Source: DATAFT01 sp035544635 (lineage in GTDB: Bacteria; Acidobacteriota; Thermoanaerobaculia; Multivoradales; Multivoraceae). From it: a DNA stretch of 5,293 nt. The notes under the pieces were generated by a model. That model was not told the DNA's origin, did no database searches, and worked only from the letters and a program-made list of their open reading frames with translations. Of this stretch, positions 3,131 to 5,293 are shown piece by piece (within the stretch, counting starts at the first letter, position 1; the number at the start of each line of letters is the position of its first letter). Made by a program: the position numbers and the translations under genes. Location of the stretch: the NCBI GenBank assembly GCA_035544635.1, contig DATKDQ010000278.1, positions 1 to 5,293 on the forward strand. The letters are read 5' to 3'.

Positions 3131-5293
3131 ATGCGGAGATTCGTCGCGCTCTCGATCGCTCTCTACTGCGTCCACGTCCTCGGCATCTCTGATCCCGCCC
3201 TCCTCTACGCGCAGGGGCCTGCCGCCTCCGGTGGACCGGCGCGGCAGGACGTGCCGGCATCGCCGGGCCACCTGCCGGCGGCTCCGGACCCAGCCACGAC
3301 TCGCCTCGCGACCGCGGTGGTCGATGCCAGCGGCGGCACTCTCGAGGGGACGGTGCACACCCTCGACGGCACGCCGGTGCCGCATCTCGTGCTGGTTCTC
3401 GACGGCCCGTCGGGAAGCCGCACCCTGATCACCGGCCCCACCGGACGCTACCGCGCGACCGGTCTCGACCCCGGCTCCTACCGATTGGCGCCCCGCTCGC
3501 AGAGCTTCGTCGTCGCTCGGGAGGATGCTGGCGCCGCGGCGCCGGCTGTCGACGGTCGACTGGACCTGGTGGTCGCGCCGCGCACGATCGAGGAGAGGAT
3601 CGTCGTCACCGCCACCCGCGGCGACGCCATCGCTGCGATCGCCGGCGTCGCGACCTCCGTGCTCGACCGGCAGGAGATCCGCGATCGCGGCGCCGCCTCG
3701 GTGCTCGACCTCCTCGGTGGGCTTCCCGGCCTCACCGCGGCGCGCACCGGCGGCGTGGGCAGCCAGGGCTCGATCTTCGTGCGCGGCGGCGAATCGGACT
3801 TCGTGCGCGTCTTGGTCGACGGTGTCCCGTTGAACGAGCCGGGCGGTGCCTACGACTTCGGCCCGATGCTGCCGCTCGAGCTCGAGCGGATCGAGATCGT
3901 GCGAGGCGCGGCGAGCGCTCTCTACGGGACCGACGCGCTGGCAGGTGTCCTCCATCTGGTGACCCGCCGCGGCGCGCGCGGCGCGCCCGCCATCCGCCTC
4001 GAGGGCGAGGCCGGCAGCGAGGACTGGGAGCGCGCGCTCGCGGGCGCGTCGGGAGCGACCGAGCGCCTGGACTGGAGCCTCGCGCTGCAGAGCCTCGAGA
4101 CCGCCAACGAGACGCCGAACAACGCCTTCGACAGCGAGACGGGCGCGCTCACGGCCGGAGTCGCGCCGTCCGCCGCGACCTCGCTGCGCCTGATGCTGCG
4201 CTCGAGCGACAGCCGGGTCGGCACGCCGGGGCCGGTGCGCTTCGGCCGTCCCGATCTCGACGCCTACTTCGATCGCAAGGATGTCGCGGCCGGTGTCACC
4301 GGCAGCCTGGTGCGCGGAGAGGTCGAGCACGAGCTGTACCTGGGCTGGGCGTCGAGCGACCAGCTCTCGGTCAACCCGCTCGATTCCGGTCCCTACGTGC
4401 CGCGGCTGGGCGACGTCGTCTCTCCCTTCACGTTCTTCGACTTCCCGAACGCCGAAGGCTTCTTGAACGACACCCAGCGGCTCTCGACGGGATACCGCAG
4501 CGAGCTGCGCGCGGGCGAGCGGCACATCGTGACCGCGGGTATCGACTTCGAGCGCGAGACCGGCAAGCTGGGAGACCGGCGCTTCGATCTGCTCGAGCCC
4601 GAGCGTGAGAACTGGGGCGTCTACGTCCAGGATCGGGTGCTCGCCGGCGATCGGGTGTTCGTGACCGCGGGCGGGCGGCTCGAGCAGAACGAGTCGTTCG
4701 GCACCCGGTTCGTGCCTCGTCTGGCGTTGGCATGGGAGAGCGCTCGCGGCGACCGCGTGGTGAGGGCGAGCGCCGGCGCGGGTATCAAGGAGCCCAGCTT
4801 CCCGGAGTCGTACGGCGTGTCGTTCTTCGCGCGCGGCAACCCCGACCTCGAGCCCGAGGAGAGTCGGACCTACGAGCTCGGCGTCGCGCAGACGCTCGGC
4901 GAGGGATCGGTGCGGCTCGAGGGCGCGCTCTTCCTGCACGAGTACGAGAACCAGGTCGCGTTCGAGCTGCTCGACTTCGAGACCTTCGAGGGGAGCTTCG
5001 TCAATCTCGGCCGGAGTCGCGGGCGCGGGCTCGAGCTCTCGCTCGAGGCGAAGCCGGCGCCGCCGCTGCGCGTCGTCGCGCACTACACCTACCTCGACGG
5101 CGAGATCCTGGTGAGCGGCAACGCGTTCTCCCCGATCTTCGCGGCCGGCAGGAGCCTGCTGCGCCGTCCCGAGCACGAGGGGACGCTCCTGGTCGAGGGC
5201 AGCGCGGGCCGCTTCCATCCCGGAGCGCGCCTGCTCGTCGTGGGGCGGCGGGCCGACACCGACTTCTCCGGGCTCGACCTCGAGGAGAGCCCG
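3131..5293 (+). CDS. btuB: BtuB-like TonB-dependent outer-membrane receptor, 3' end beyond window
   Basis: 721 residues are present; the final barrel strands and stop lie beyond the window. It should import cobalamin or another corrinoid across the outer membrane using TonB energy. Features in order: signal peptide about 1-27 (MRRF, hydrophobic core, LLYA-QG cleavage region); Pro/Ala-rich linker about 29-57; a carboxypeptidase-regulatory-like beta domain about 70-128 (LEGTVHTLDGTPVP, TGRYRATGLDPGSYRL); a TonB box near 153-163 (IEERIVVTATR). A canonical plug follows (LLGGLPGL; RGGESDFVRVLVDGVPLN at 218-235; IEIVRGAASALYG), then the barrel with the receptor motif KEPSFPE (553-559) and GNPDLEPEES (569-578). 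Start: ATG 7 nt after AGGAG, followed directly by the signal peptide. It is longer than E. coli BtuB (614 aa) because of the extra N-terminal domain. The cobalamin substrate is inferred from the upstream riboswitch and the BtuB-like plug. Confidence 0.9.
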   Translation, partial: MRRFVALSIALYCVHVLGISDPALLYAQGPAASGGPARQDVPASPGHLPAAPDPATTRLATAVVDASGGTLEGTVHTLDGTPVPHLVLVLDGPSGSRTLITGPTGRYRATGLDPGSYRLAPRSQSFVVAREDAGAAAPAVDGRLDLVVAPRTIEERIVVTATRGDAIAAIAGVATSVLDRQEIRDRGAASVLDLLGGLPGLTAARTGGVGSQGSIFVRGGESDFVRVLVDGVPLNEPGGAYDFGPMLPLELERIEIVRGAASALYGTDALAGVLHLVTRRGARGAPAIRLEGEAGSEDWERALAGASGATERLDWSLALQSLETANETPNNAFDSETGALTAGVAPSAATSLRLMLRSSDSRVGTPGPVRFGRPDLDAYFDRKDVAAGVTGSLVRGEVEHELYLGWASSDQLSVNPLDSGPYVPRLGDVVSPFTFFDFPNAEGFLNDTQRLSTGYRSELRAGERHIVTAGIDFERETGKLGDRRFDLLEPERENWGVYVQDRVLAGDRVFVTAGGRLEQNESFGTRFVPRLALAWESARGDRVVRASAGAGIKEPSFPESYGVSFFARGNPDLEPEESRTYELGVAQTLGEGSVRLEGALFLHEYENQVAFELLDFETFEGSFVNLGRSRGRGLELSLEAKPAPPLRVVAHYTYLDGEILVSGNAFSPIFAAGRSLLRRPEHEGTLLVEGSAGRFHPGARLLVVGRRADTDFSGLDLEESP

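Noticed and set aside
1401..3260. Long minus-strand open frame (619 codons) opposite the EAL-REC gene
   Set aside because: It mirrors the codon periodicity of the real plus-strand gene, crosses intergenic DNA and the riboswitch, and shows no recognisable domain.
2735..5218. Very long minus-strand open frame (827 codons) opposite the receptor gene
   Set aside because: It is the antisense frame of a GC-rich coding region; it is rich in Arg/Ala/Glu/His, has no family motifs, and crosses the riboswitch and the end of the EAL-REC gene.

Overview
The window is GC-rich throughout (about 70% by eye), with strong G/C preference at third codon positions. It reads as a chromosomal regulatory/transport locus of a Gram-negative, outer-membrane-bearing bacterium. 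The TonB-dependent receptor carries an N-terminal carboxypeptidase-regulatory-like domain, and the short histidine kinase belongs to a soil-type NarX/UhpB-like group. Both fit Acidobacteriota or a deltaproteobacteria-like lineage, but the phylum cannot be fixed from this sequence. No mobile element, CRISPR array, tRNA or rRNA is seen.

Layout. (1) Positions 446-1, minus strand: the N-terminal 148 residues of a HisKA_3 histidine kinase, running off the left edge. (2) Positions 447-801: a divergent intergenic region with inverted repeats and a strong sigma-54 (RpoN) promoter match at 698-713. (3) Positions 802-1431: a complete NarL/FixJ-type response regulator (REC-HTH). (4) Positions 1527-2786: a two-domain protein with an N-terminal EAL (cyclic-di-GMP phosphodiesterase family) domain and a C-terminal receiver lacking any output domain. 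That receiver is about 55% identical to the one in the preceding gene. (5) Positions 2803-2982: a cobalamin riboswitch aptamer, followed by a leader of about 150 nt that can form an RBS-sequestering hairpin and a competing long-range pairing. (6) Positions 3131-5293: a BtuB-like TonB-dependent receptor, open at the right edge (721 codons present).

How the parts may work together. The kinase, the DNA-binding regulator and the EAL-REC protein probably form one signalling module. One sensor would phosphorylate two related receivers, one acting on transcription and the other on cyclic-di-GMP turnover. The receptor is a separate unit, most likely for cobalamin or a related corrinoid, repressed by its product through the riboswitch. 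Nothing in the sequence ties the two modules together beyond adjacency.

The most notable items are the EAL-then-REC domain order with a truncated NarL-type receiver, the altered KID motif in the EAL domain, the sigma-54 promoter, and the mutually exclusive leader structures downstream of the riboswitch.
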